DNA of 64,000 nucleotides from an uncultured Collinsella sp. Its GTDB lineage: Bacteria > Actinomycetota > Coriobacteriia > Coriobacteriales > Coriobacteriaceae. A program made the translations under genes and the position numbers. How positions within the stretch are numbered: position 1 is the stretch's first letter; every line of letters starts with the position of its first letter. Below the pieces are notes generated by a model. That model was not told the origin of the DNA. It ran no database searches and saw nothing but the letters and a program-made list of their open reading frames with translations. The stretch is from the NCBI GenBank assembly GCA_902494345.1, contig CABUSV010000003.1, forward strand, positions 62,001 through 126,000, read 5' to 3'. Shown here piece after piece: positions 52,548 through 62,803 of this stretch.

Positions 52548-53053
52548 GTGTATTGATCAGCAACGATGCCGAGCTCGATACGCTGCTCGATGCCCAGGAG
52601 GTGGAACACATCTGCTCAGTTGTGCTTGCCGCCGAGGGTGTTGAGCGTGAGGTTGAGATTTCCCTTTCGTATGTCGATGAGGACGAGATGCACGAGCTCA
52701 ACCACGAGTGGCGCGGTATCGACCGCACCACCGATGTCCTCTCGTTTGAATGCGACTCGGCCTTTGACGAGGACATTCCCGCCGACGAGACGCTCGAGCT
52801 CGGCGATATTATCCTGGCCCCGCAGGTTATTGCCCGTCAGGCCTCCGGCTTTGGCAACAGCCCCGCCGATGAGTGCCGACTGATGCTCGTGCACGGAATG
52901 CTGCACCTGCTGGGTTACGACCACATCGAGGATGATGAGGCCGAGGTCATGGAGGCACGCGAGGATGCCATCCTGCGCGACCTGGCGCTTGAGCGCGGCG
53001 AGGACCCCAAGCTCGTCCACGTCGGCCCCATCACCAATCACGCCCACGACTAG
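52544..53053 (+). CDS. ybeY: Endoribonuclease YbeY
   Basis: Zinc-dependent RNase for 16S rRNA 3' maturation and ribosome quality control. The zinc triad is HGMLHLLGYDH; the upstream RGIDRTTDVLSFECD and GDIILAP blocks are characteristic. 169 residues. Start TTG 52544 overlaps the phoH stop (TTGA). Usual phoH-ybeY-dgkA-era-recO run. Confidence 0.94.
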   Translation: MSVLISNDAELDTLLDAQEVEHICSVVLAAEGVEREVEISLSYVDEDEMHELNHEWRGIDRTTDVLSFECDSAFDEDIPADETLELGDIILAPQVIARQASGFGNSPADECRLMLVHGMLHLLGYDHIEDDEAEVMEAREDAILRDLALERGEDPKLVHVGPITNHAHD

Positions 53054-53062
53054 GAGCCGTCT

Positions 53063-53440
53063 ATGATTCCCGGATCGAACAAGGACCATCCGTCCTTTTT
53101 AAAGTCGTTCTCATACGCCATGGAGGGCTTCGTCACCGCCGTCAAGACCGAGCGCAATATCAAGGTCATGCTCGTGGCGGGTGTGTGCACCGTCATTGCC
53201 GGCTGCATCGTGGGGCTCGATATTGCCGAGTGGGCTACGGTCATCATTTGCTGCGGCCTGGTGATTCACGGCGAGCTGTGCAATACCGCCATGGAGGCGA
53301 TTGTCGACCTGGCGACCCAGGAGCTGCATCCGCTGGCCAAGCGCGCGAAGGATATCGCCGCTGCCTCTGTATACGTTCTTTCCATTACCGCCGCGATCGT
53401 GGGCTTGCTTGTCTTTGCTCACGCGCTCGACTTTATTTAG
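53063..53440 (+). CDS. dgkA: Undecaprenol / diacylglycerol kinase
   Basis: 125-residue small membrane kinase. The family motif is GELCNTAMEAIVDL (metal-binding Glu, catalytic Glu) near residues 70-83, with three hydrophobic segments and an amphipathic N-terminus SFLKSFSYAMEGF. In Gram-positives this family mainly phosphorylates undecaprenol, which ties it to uppS. Lies between ybeY and era, as in Bacillus. Confidence 0.92.
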   Translation: MIPGSNKDHPSFLKSFSYAMEGFVTAVKTERNIKVMLVAGVCTVIAGCIVGLDIAEWATVIICCGLVIHGELCNTAMEAIVDLATQELHPLAKRAKDIAAASVYVLSITAAIVGLLVFAHALDFI

Positions 53441-53452
53441 AAAGGGATTCCC

Positions 53453-54523
53453 ATGTCCGACAATATGCAGCCTACCGGTGAAGTTTTGGATGACGAGGTC
53501 CTGGACGAGACTGAAGGTGCCGATTCGTTTGACGAGGTCGAGGAGTTCGACCCGTTTGAGGGTATGAGCGACGAGGAACTCGATGCCCTGTGCGACGAGG
53601 ATGAGGGCCTTGCGGGCTTTGGAGGCGTGGAACCCGGTTTCCGCAGCGGCTTTGTGGCCCTGGTCGGTCGCCCCAACGCCGGCAAGTCCACGCTGCTCAA
53701 CGCCTGTTACGGCAAGAAGGTCGCCATCACCTCTCCGGTGGCCCAGACGACCCGCCGCCGTATGCGTGCCGTCGTCAACCGCCCCGGTTACCAGTTGGTT
53801 TTTGTCGATACCCCGGGTATTCATAAGCCCAAGGACGGCTTAGGTTCCGAGCTCAACAAGAGTGCCCTTTTTGAGCTCAATGACGTAGACGTCGTCGCGT
53901 TTCTGATCGACGCCACCAAACCCATCGGCAGGGGAGACGCCTGGGTCGCCGAGCGCGTCAAGAATGCCCGCTCCAAAAAGGTCCTGGTGCTCACGAAGGC
54001 CGACGAGGCCGACCCCGCACAGGTCATGGAGCAGCTCAAGGCCGCTCACGAGCTTATGGAATACGATGATGAGATCGTGACGTCGTCGGTCAAGAATTTC
54101 AACGTCGATGCGTTTATCGAGACCGTCGCTCACTTTTTGCCCGAGGGTCCGCGCTGGTTCCCCGAGGACATGGGCACCGACGCGTCCGACGAGACGCTCG
54201 TTGCCGAGTTTGTGCGCGAGAAGGTCCTGCGTCGCACCCGCGACGAGATTCCCCACTCCGTGGGCGTCATTTGTGACGCACTCGAGCAGACTAAGAAGGT
54301 CCTGCGCGTGCACGCCACGATTTACGTCGAGCGCGAGGGGCAGAAGGGCATCATCATCGGCAAGGGCGGCGAGATGATTAAGCATATCGGCATCGACGCC
54401 CGTCGCGATCTTGAGCGCATCTTTGGCACTCAGGTCTTTTTGGAGCTCGACGTGAAGGTCAAGGCCGGCTGGCGCGATGACGAGGCTCAGATCCGCCGCT
54501 TTGGCTACAATGCCGAAGATTAA
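53453..54523 (+). CDS. era: GTPase Era with acidic N-terminal extension
   Basis: Ribosome-assembly GTPase that binds the 3' end of 16S rRNA. G1 GRPNAGKS (72-79), G3 DTPGIHKP, G4 TKAD, and a C-terminal KH domain with GQKGIIIGKGGEMIKHIG. At 356 residues it is about 55-60 longer than typical: the first ~60 residues are Asp/Glu-rich and precede the GTPase domain. ATG 53453 follows AAAGGGA, and no internal start has a better site. GTPase to KH order is normal. Confidence 0.95.
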   Translation: MSDNMQPTGEVLDDEVLDETEGADSFDEVEEFDPFEGMSDEELDALCDEDEGLAGFGGVEPGFRSGFVALVGRPNAGKSTLLNACYGKKVAITSPVAQTTRRRMRAVVNRPGYQLVFVDTPGIHKPKDGLGSELNKSALFELNDVDVVAFLIDATKPIGRGDAWVAERVKNARSKKVLVLTKADEADPAQVMEQLKAAHELMEYDDEIVTSSVKNFNVDAFIETVAHFLPEGPRWFPEDMGTDASDETLVAEFVREKVLRRTRDEIPHSVGVICDALEQTKKVLRVHATIYVEREGQKGIIIGKGGEMIKHIGIDARRDLERIFGTQVFLELDVKVKAGWRDDEAQIRRFGYNAED

Positions 54524-54535
54524 GCCTCGGCGTTC

Positions 54536-55285
54536 ATGGCAGGCTCTCGCACATATCGCACAAAGGTGCTCGTTCTCGACAAGACTAAGCTCAAGGAAAC
54601 CGACCTGATCTTGACGATGCTCGACGAACGGGGGCGGCAGGTGCGTGCCGTGGCTAAGGGCGCACGTAAGCCTGGCGGTCGCCTTGCGGCCCGCTGCGAG
54701 CTTTTCTGCACCGTTGATATGCTGTTGGCGCATGGTCGCACGCTCGACGTGGTTTCTCAGGCGGAGCTTATGGAGGCGCCGCTCGGTGCCGCTCCTGACT
54801 ACGAGACGACCTGTGCCGCCAGCGCGATTGCCGAGGTTGCGCGTGTGTGCTCGTTCGAGGATGCCGAGGATCCATTTACCTTTGCCATCACGCAGCGGGC
54901 GCTCACGCTTATCGGCAGCGGGCTCGACTCGGCACATAAGGACCTGCTCGTGGCGGCTTTTGTCTTTAAACTGCTGTCGCACGTTGGTTACCGACCCGAT
55001 TTTTCGGCTTGCGTCTCGTGCGGCGATCCCATGCTCTCGCATTTCTCGGCCCAAGCCGGCGGGCTTCTGTGCGGGTCGTGCGCCTCGAGCGTGCCTGGCG
55101 CCGAGTTGGTATCGGTTGGCGAGGTCGCATGGCTGCGCGCCCTGATGTCCATGACGTTCGATGCCCTTATGGCCGAGAAGATCGATCCGCATACGGCCGC
55201 GTTTTTGCTGGGGCTTTCGCATGTTTGGGCTGCGACGCACACCGATCAGCGGCTCCGTGCGATGGAATTCATGTTGGGTCGGTGA
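54536..55285 (+). CDS. recO: DNA repair protein RecO
   Basis: RecFOR mediator that loads RecA on SSB-coated DNA. 249 residues: N-terminal OB-fold (RTKVLVLDKTKLKETDLILTML..RGRQVRAVAKGARKPG), helical middle, and a zinc site CVSCGD...CGSCAS. The era-recO junction is conserved. In many Firmicutes glyQS and the dikinase regulator follow recO; here they lie at the other end of the window. Confidence 0.94.
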   Translation: MAGSRTYRTKVLVLDKTKLKETDLILTMLDERGRQVRAVAKGARKPGGRLAARCELFCTVDMLLAHGRTLDVVSQAELMEAPLGAAPDYETTCAASAIAEVARVCSFEDAEDPFTFAITQRALTLIGSGLDSAHKDLLVAAFVFKLLSHVGYRPDFSACVSCGDPMLSHFSAQAGGLLCGSCASSVPGAELVSVGEVAWLRALMSMTFDALMAEKIDPHTAAFLLGLSHVWAATHTDQRLRAMEFMLGR

Positions 55286-55387
55286 TGATGCGCAGGCTCG
55301 CGCCGCTTGTGGTAACATACCGACCTGTTGGTACCTCGACCTTGGTTGTTCGCTCCACCGGCGGCTTCCCAGTCCGAGGCGAATAGA

Positions 55388-55403
55388 GTCGCCCGCGGGC
55401 GAC
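55388..55403 (+). promoter_or_regulatory. Perfect palindrome in the rpsO leader
   Basis: A 16-bp perfect palindrome GTCGCCCGCGGGCGAC, 20 nt before the rpsO ATG. In RNA it could form a 6-bp hairpin with loop CGCG close to the ribosome site; a role in S15 autoregulation is inference. Confidence 0.45.
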
Positions 55404-55423
55404 GCGAAACGAAAGGTGAAACA

Positions 55424-55702
55424 ATGACTGTTTCCAAAGAGCGCAAGGCGGAGCTGACCGCCCAGTTCGGTAACTCCCCGGTCGATACCGGTAACCCCAA
55501 GGTTCAGGTCGCCATCCTGTCCGAGCGCATCAAGGAGCTGACCGAGCACATGAAGTCCCACCAGAAGGACTTCCACACCCGTCGTGGCCTGCTCATGCTC
55601 GTTGGCCGCCGTCGTCGTCTTCTCTCCTACATCAAGAAGAACGACATCGTCGAGTACCGTGAGCTCATCAAGGCTCTGGGCATCCGCGACAACATCCAGT
55701 AA
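55424..55702 (+). CDS. rpsO: 30S ribosomal protein S15
   Basis: S15 nucleates 30S platform assembly. 92 residues; PVDTGNPKVQVAILSERIKEL, HKKDFHTRRGLL-type and VGRRRRLLSYIKKND are family signatures. ATG 55424 follows GAAAGGTG. A hairpin terminator sits between it and pnp, the usual partial barrier in rpsO-pnp units. Confidence 0.97.
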   Translation: MTVSKERKAELTAQFGNSPVDTGNPKVQVAILSERIKELTEHMKSHQKDFHTRRGLLMLVGRRRRLLSYIKKNDIVEYRELIKALGIRDNIQ

Positions 55703-55718
55703 GGATTTGTACATGCTA

Positions 55719-55750
55719 AGAGCGTCCTGCGCAGCGGGGCGCTCTTTTTG
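55719..55750 (+). terminator. Intrinsic terminator between rpsO and pnp
   Basis: Stem AGAGCG / CGCTCT (55719-55724 with 55740-55745) with inner pairing, followed by five T. The stem is short, so some read-through into pnp is likely. Confidence 0.75.
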
Positions 55751-55757
55751 TGTAAGG

Positions 55758-55840
55758 GCGTGAATAATCACGCTCTGAAGCGTGGCGGGGGCAGGGGGCC
55801 CGCGTCACATGAGAAGCCCGCAGGCAAGGGGCCTGTGGGG
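55758..55840 (+). promoter_or_regulatory. Structured 5' leader of pnp
   Basis: Three hairpins in series: GCGTGA-ATAA-TCACGC (55758-55773), a GC-rich stem around 55782-55805, and CCCGCAGGC / GCCTGTGGG (about 55818-55839, one G-T pair) ending next to the ribosome site AAAGGAG. pnp is commonly autoregulated through its leader, and a conserved Actino-pnp RNA is known in Actinobacteria; whether this matches it is untested. Confidence 0.5.
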
Positions 55841-55852
55841 TAAAGGAGAACA

Positions 55853-58099
<2,247 letters not shown>

Positions 58100-58122
58100 C
58101 AGCTACACATAAGCAGCTCAAC

Positions 58123-58154
58123 AAGGGCGACCCCACTGTGGGGTCGCCCTTTTG
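58123..58154 (+). terminator. Intrinsic terminator after pnp
   Basis: A 12-bp stem AAGGGCGACCCC / GGGGTCGCCCTT (58123-58134 with 58140-58151) followed by TTGC. The last stem pairs share the T-tract. Confidence 0.85.
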
Positions 58155-58350
58155 CTATTCCCGGCGGGATAGACCGGTTCAGATGGGGCTTTGATGCATG
58201 GGTGGTCTGTTGTTGTGCAAATGGGTATCATACTGTGGTTATTGCATCGACTCTGCGATGCATTGTTGTACGTTCCCGACGGTCGGTTTGCCAGAAGCGC
58301 CCCGTCGGTTGTTCCAGACCCGTTTCGTAGAAAGGAAACAACACTCACCT

Positions 58351-60021
58351 ATGGCAGCTAAAAAATCATCTCCCTTGAAGATCATCCCGCTCGGCGGCCT
58401 TGACGGCATCGGCAAGAACATGACGGTCTTCGAGTGCGGCGACGACATGGTGCTCGTCGACGCTGGCCTCATGTTCCCCGACGACTCGCAGCCCGGTATC
58501 GACCTGGTGCTTCCGGATTACACCTACGTTCTGGAGAACGAGGAAAAGCTCCGCGGCATCATCGTCACTCACGGCCACGAGGATCACACCGGTTCGCTTC
58601 CGTATCTGCTGCAGGACCTCAACAACAAGGTGCCCATCTTCTCGAGCAAGCTGACGCTCGGCTTTATCGAGGGCAAGCTCTCCGAGTTCCGCATTCGCGC
58701 ACCCAAGTTCCGTGAGGTCAAGGGCGGCAGCCACGTCAATTTGGGTGGCATTTCGCTCGACTTCTTCTCGATGACGCACTCCATCCCGGGCGCTTTGGGC
58801 GTGTTCATCCGCACCAATCAGGGCACCGTTATGCACACCGGCGACTTTAAGCTCGACCAGACGCCCATTGACGGCGTCACGCCCGACTATGCCGCCATCA
58901 GCCGCTTTGCCAAGCAGGGCATCGACCTGCTGCTGTCCGACTCCACCAACGCCACGGTCCCCGGCTTTACCAAGTCCGAGGCCGAGGTTGGCCCCAATCT
59001 GCTGCATGCCATCAAGAATGCTCCGGGCCGCGTGTTCGTCGCGTCGTTCTCGAGCCACATCCATCGTCTGCAGCAGATCTGCGACGCCGCCCGCAAGTGC
59101 GGCCGCAAGGTCGTCGTGACCGGTCGTTCCATGCTCACCAACACCCGCGTGGCGCGCGAGCTCGGTTATCTCAACATCGATGATGCCGATATCATCGATG
59201 CCTTCGATATTGACAACCTGCCCGACGACAAGATCGTCGTCATGTGCACCGGTTCGCAGGGCGAGCCTCTGTCGGCCCTTTCGCGCATGGCCAACGGCGA
59301 GCACAAGACGCTCTCCATCCACGAGGGCGATACCGTCATCCTCTCGGCAACGCCGGTCCCCGGTAACGAGAAGGCCGTTCAGCAGGTCGTCAACAGCCTT
59401 GCCAAGCTTGGCTGCGACGTGTGGGATAAGAACCGCGCCCTCGTTCACGTCTCGGGTCACGGTAGCCAGGAGGAGCTCAAGCTCCTGATGGCCATGGCCA
59501 AGCCTACGTACTTTATGCCGGTCCACGGCGAGGCCGTGCATCTACGCGCCCATGCTCAGCTTGCACGCAAGATGGGCCTCAAGGACGATCACATCTTTAT
59601 CCTCGACAACGGAGATACGCTTGAGATGCGTGGCGGTGTCGTCAAGCGCGGTACGCCTGTCGAGTCTGGCGTCGTCTACGTCGACGGACTGCGCATCGGT
59701 GATACCGACCCCATCGTCCTGCGCGATCGTCAGAAGCTTGCCAACGACGGTATGGTCACGGCTGTCGCTATCGTTTCGCTCAAGCACAAGAAGATCGAGG
59801 CTATCGAGTTCTCGGGCCGCGGCGTCTCCTTTGCCATTGACGATCAGTTCTCCGAGGATGCCTCCGCATCCATTATGAAGACGATCGAGAAGGGCAAGTT
59901 CAGCTTCACCAGCAGCGGTTCCGACGCCATTCGCAAGGCCGTGCGCGACTCGCTCTCTAACTTTATCTGGAGCCGTACGCGCACTCGTCCGATGATCATC
60001 CCGGTCGTCATGGAGGTTTAG
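58351..60021 (+). CDS. rnj: Ribonuclease J
   Basis: Metallo-beta-lactamase/beta-CASP RNase with 5'-3' exo- and endonuclease activity. 556 residues; zinc motif THGHEDHTGSLP (74-79 region), HTGDFKLDQ, DSTNA, and HGSQEEL of the beta-CASP region. ATG 58351 begins just before the fold; AAAGGA lies 14 nt upstream, which is long. The ~200-nt leader from the pnp terminator holds a small hairpin (58243-58249 with 58256-58262). No coding sequence is supported there. Confidence 0.95.
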   Translation: MAAKKSSPLKIIPLGGLDGIGKNMTVFECGDDMVLVDAGLMFPDDSQPGIDLVLPDYTYVLENEEKLRGIIVTHGHEDHTGSLPYLLQDLNNKVPIFSSKLTLGFIEGKLSEFRIRAPKFREVKGGSHVNLGGISLDFFSMTHSIPGALGVFIRTNQGTVMHTGDFKLDQTPIDGVTPDYAAISRFAKQGIDLLLSDSTNATVPGFTKSEAEVGPNLLHAIKNAPGRVFVASFSSHIHRLQQICDAARKCGRKVVVTGRSMLTNTRVARELGYLNIDDADIIDAFDIDNLPDDKIVVMCTGSQGEPLSALSRMANGEHKTLSIHEGDTVILSATPVPGNEKAVQQVVNSLAKLGCDVWDKNRALVHVSGHGSQEELKLLMAMAKPTYFMPVHGEAVHLRAHAQLARKMGLKDDHIFILDNGDTLEMRGGVVKRGTPVESGVVYVDGLRIGDTDPIVLRDRQKLANDGMVTAVAIVSLKHKKIEAIEFSGRGVSFAIDDQFSEDASASIMKTIEKGKFSFTSSGSDAIRKAVRDSLSNFIWSRTRTRPMIIPVVMEV

Positions 60022-60022
60022 T

Positions 60023-62803
60023 TTGGCGCGCGGATCTGCACAAAACGCCAAAGGCAATAAAGCCAACATCCAACCGGCATCTGCTAAGGGTGCCGGTTCC
60101 CATCTTCGTGCCAATAAGGGCCACGAGGCCGAGTTCGACGATTTTGAGCCCCTGGTCGAGCCTTCGGCCAACCGCGATATCGCCGGCGTGGTCATTGCCG
60201 TTTTGGCGATTGCGTCCTTCATTGCCGTGATTTCGCCAGCGACCGCACCCGTTACGGCTGCGGTTGCCGGTTTCTTCCACCTGGGCTTTGGTCTGGGCGC
60301 CTACGTGCTGCCGATCGTCATTTTGCTGTTTGCCGCCACGCTCTTTTTAGGCGAGGACTCGCCGCTCAACGTGCGCTCTGTTGCGGGCGGCGCCGTGGTC
60401 TTTATCGCCGTCGTCTCCATTCTTTCGTTGATGGTGCCGGGTACGAGCGACTCGTGCGACCTTATGTTCACGCCTCAAAACCTGGCCGCCTCGGGTGGCT
60501 ATATCGGTGCGTTTATTGCGAGTGCGCTGCAGAATGCTCTGGGTAAGCCTATCGCGATGGTGGTCCTGTTGGGTCTGGCCGTCGTTGGCTTTGTCATCAT
60601 CGGCTTTTCGGTGGGCGGCGTTTTGCGCTCTGCCCGCGACCGTGCGGCCGATTTTGCCGAGCGCCGGCGTGCCGATGTCAACGCGAGTCCGTGGGGTGAC
60701 GACGAAGCTCTGTCGGTGCCCGGCGTTGCCCGTCCGCACCTGAGCATTCTTCGTCAAAAGGGCTCCGATGCCGCCGTGACCACGGTCATAGGCAACGATG
60801 CGGACCAGGTTCTGGACGATGACGACGAAGACGAGGATCCGTTTGTCGACGTATCCGATGCCGTGGAGGCCGAGCGTGCTAAGACGACGCTGCTGCCGCG
60901 CCGTCATGCCAAGAAAGGCAAGACGGCTCCCAAGCTCAATACGAGTGAGCCCGACCCGTCTTGGTCCGAGAGCGAGATTGAGCTTACCGAGGGTGATGAC
61001 GAGGATGATGAGTCCCCGCTCGAGACTGCTAAAACCACCTTGCTGCCGCGCCGCCAGGCCAAGCGCGGCCAAGTGACCGGTCAGCTTTCGATGGAGGACG
61101 ATCCGGACAAGGTCGACGAGTCTGAGCCGCCGTTCGCCGTTAATCCCGTCTCGGCCGCCCCTCAAATCCCTGATTTCCTCAAGCATCCCAAGGTTGCCGA
61201 TACGGCTGTGGCGGGCGCTGTCGAGGCGTCTACTTCGAGCGATGGGGGAGCGGACAATGCTTCCGCGGATAACGAGGGCGAAGAAGAGGACGGCCTTAAG
61301 CTTCCGCCGCTCGAAATCCTGCATGCAAACCCTCAGTCCGCTTCTGCCGCGTCTTCGGACAAGGAGCTGGAACAGACCGCCGAGTCGCTGCAGTCCACGC
61401 TGCTTGAGTTTGGCCGTAGCGCTCGCGTCGTCGGCTGGATTGCCGGTCCCACGGTGACGACCTTTAAGCTGCAGCCCGGCGAGGGCGAGCGCGTGAGCAA
61501 GATTTCGAGCCTTGAGGACGACATCGCGCTTTCGCTTGCTGCTCAGTCCGTGCGTATCTTTGCGCCGATTCCCGGCACCTCGCTCGTGGGTATTGAGATT
61601 CCCAATCGCAAGCGTCAGAACGTCAACTTGGGCGACGTGCTGCCCTATGTTAAGGGCGGTCCGCTTGAGCTTGCCATCGGCCGCGATGCAGAGGGCACGC
61701 CGGTCGTCGCCGACCTTGCCAAGATGCCCCACCTGCTGATCGCCGGTACCACGGGTTCCGGTAAGTCGGTCATGATCAACTCCATCATCACGACCCTGCT
61801 CATGCGCGCCCTTCCCGAGGACGTTCGCTTGATCATGGTCGACCCCAAGCGCGTCGAGCTCGCAGGCTATAACGGCCTGCCGCATCTTTACGTACCCGTG
61901 GTGACCGAGCCCAAGCAGGCCGCGAGTGCCTTGCAGTGGGCGGTGTCCGAGATGGAGCGTCGCCTGAAGGTCTTCGAGCGCCTGAACGTGCGCAAGATCT
62001 CGACCTATAACGAAAAGCAGGCCGCCGGCGAGTTTGATCATTACGATAACCCGCCGCAAAAGATGCCCTACCTGGTCATCATCATCGACGAGCTTTCGGA
62101 CCTGATGATGGTTGCCGGCAAGGACGTCGAGGCGTCGATTGTGCGTATCGCCCAGCTGGGCCGTGCCGCCGGTATCCACCTTATCGTGGCGACTCAGCGT
62201 CCGAGCTCCAACGTGGTGACGGGTCTCATCAAGGCAAACATTACCAACCGTATCGCCTTCAACGTCGCAACGGGCATCGATTCCCGCGTCATCATCGACC
62301 AGATGGGTGCTGAAAAGCTCACCGGCTTGGGTGACATGCTGTTCTCAAAGGTCGACTGGGGCAAGCCCCGCCGTATCCAGGGCTGCTTTGTTTCGGATGA
62401 CGAGATCAACGAGATTGTCGAGTTCGTCAAGTCGCAAAGCGAGCCCGACTACCATGAGGAGATCCTGTCGGCTGTGGCACCTGCCTCCATGTCCATGGCA
62501 GGTGGCGGCGGCATCGTGCGCACCGGCGTTGCCGAGCCTCAGGATGACGATCCGCTTATCTGGGAAGCCGCTCATATTGTGGTGGAATCGCAGCTGGGCT
62601 CCACATCTGGCCTGCAGCGCCGACTGAAGGTTGGCTATGCGCGCGCCGGGCGTATTATGGACATGCTGGAAGAAAAAGGTGTCGTCGGACCGCCCGATGG
62701 TTCCAAGCCGCGCGAGGTCCTGCTGGATGAAGAAGGCCTTGCCGCGCTGGAATCCGTCGACGCCGAGATGGCACGTGAAGATCGTGAGTTTGGAGGATTC
62801 TGA
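60023..62803 (+). CDS. ftsK: DNA translocase FtsK
   Basis: Septum-located DNA pump that segregates chromosomes and activates Xer recombination. 926 residues: N-terminal cytoplasmic stretch, four or so membrane helices (about 52-205), a long acidic linker (205-430), the motor domain with Walker A GTTGSGKSVM (~575) and the gamma DNA-reading winged helix (~843-905). The linker contains two copies of AKTTLLPRRxAKxG 50 residues apart. TTG 60023 follows GGAGG. TGATG overlap with the next gene. xerC in this window is a plausible partner. Confidence 0.96.
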   Translation: MARGSAQNAKGNKANIQPASAKGAGSHLRANKGHEAEFDDFEPLVEPSANRDIAGVVIAVLAIASFIAVISPATAPVTAAVAGFFHLGFGLGAYVLPIVILLFAATLFLGEDSPLNVRSVAGGAVVFIAVVSILSLMVPGTSDSCDLMFTPQNLAASGGYIGAFIASALQNALGKPIAMVVLLGLAVVGFVIIGFSVGGVLRSARDRAADFAERRRADVNASPWGDDEALSVPGVARPHLSILRQKGSDAAVTTVIGNDADQVLDDDDEDEDPFVDVSDAVEAERAKTTLLPRRHAKKGKTAPKLNTSEPDPSWSESEIELTEGDDEDDESPLETAKTTLLPRRQAKRGQVTGQLSMEDDPDKVDESEPPFAVNPVSAAPQIPDFLKHPKVADTAVAGAVEASTSSDGGADNASADNEGEEEDGLKLPPLEILHANPQSASAASSDKELEQTAESLQSTLLEFGRSARVVGWIAGPTVTTFKLQPGEGERVSKISSLEDDIALSLAAQSVRIFAPIPGTSLVGIEIPNRKRQNVNLGDVLPYVKGGPLELAIGRDAEGTPVVADLAKMPHLLIAGTTGSGKSVMINSIITTLLMRALPEDVRLIMVDPKRVELAGYNGLPHLYVPVVTEPKQAASALQWAVSEMERRLKVFERLNVRKISTYNEKQAAGEFDHYDNPPQKMPYLVIIIDELSDLMMVAGKDVEASIVRIAQLGRAAGIHLIVATQRPSSNVVTGLIKANITNRIAFNVATGIDSRVIIDQMGAEKLTGLGDMLFSKVDWGKPRRIQGCFVSDDEINEIVEFVKSQSEPDYHEEILSAVAPASMSMAGGGGIVRTGVAEPQDDDPLIWEAAHIVVESQLGSTSGLQRRLKVGYARAGRIMDMLEEKGVVGPPDGSKPREVLLDEEGLAALESVDAEMAREDREFGGF

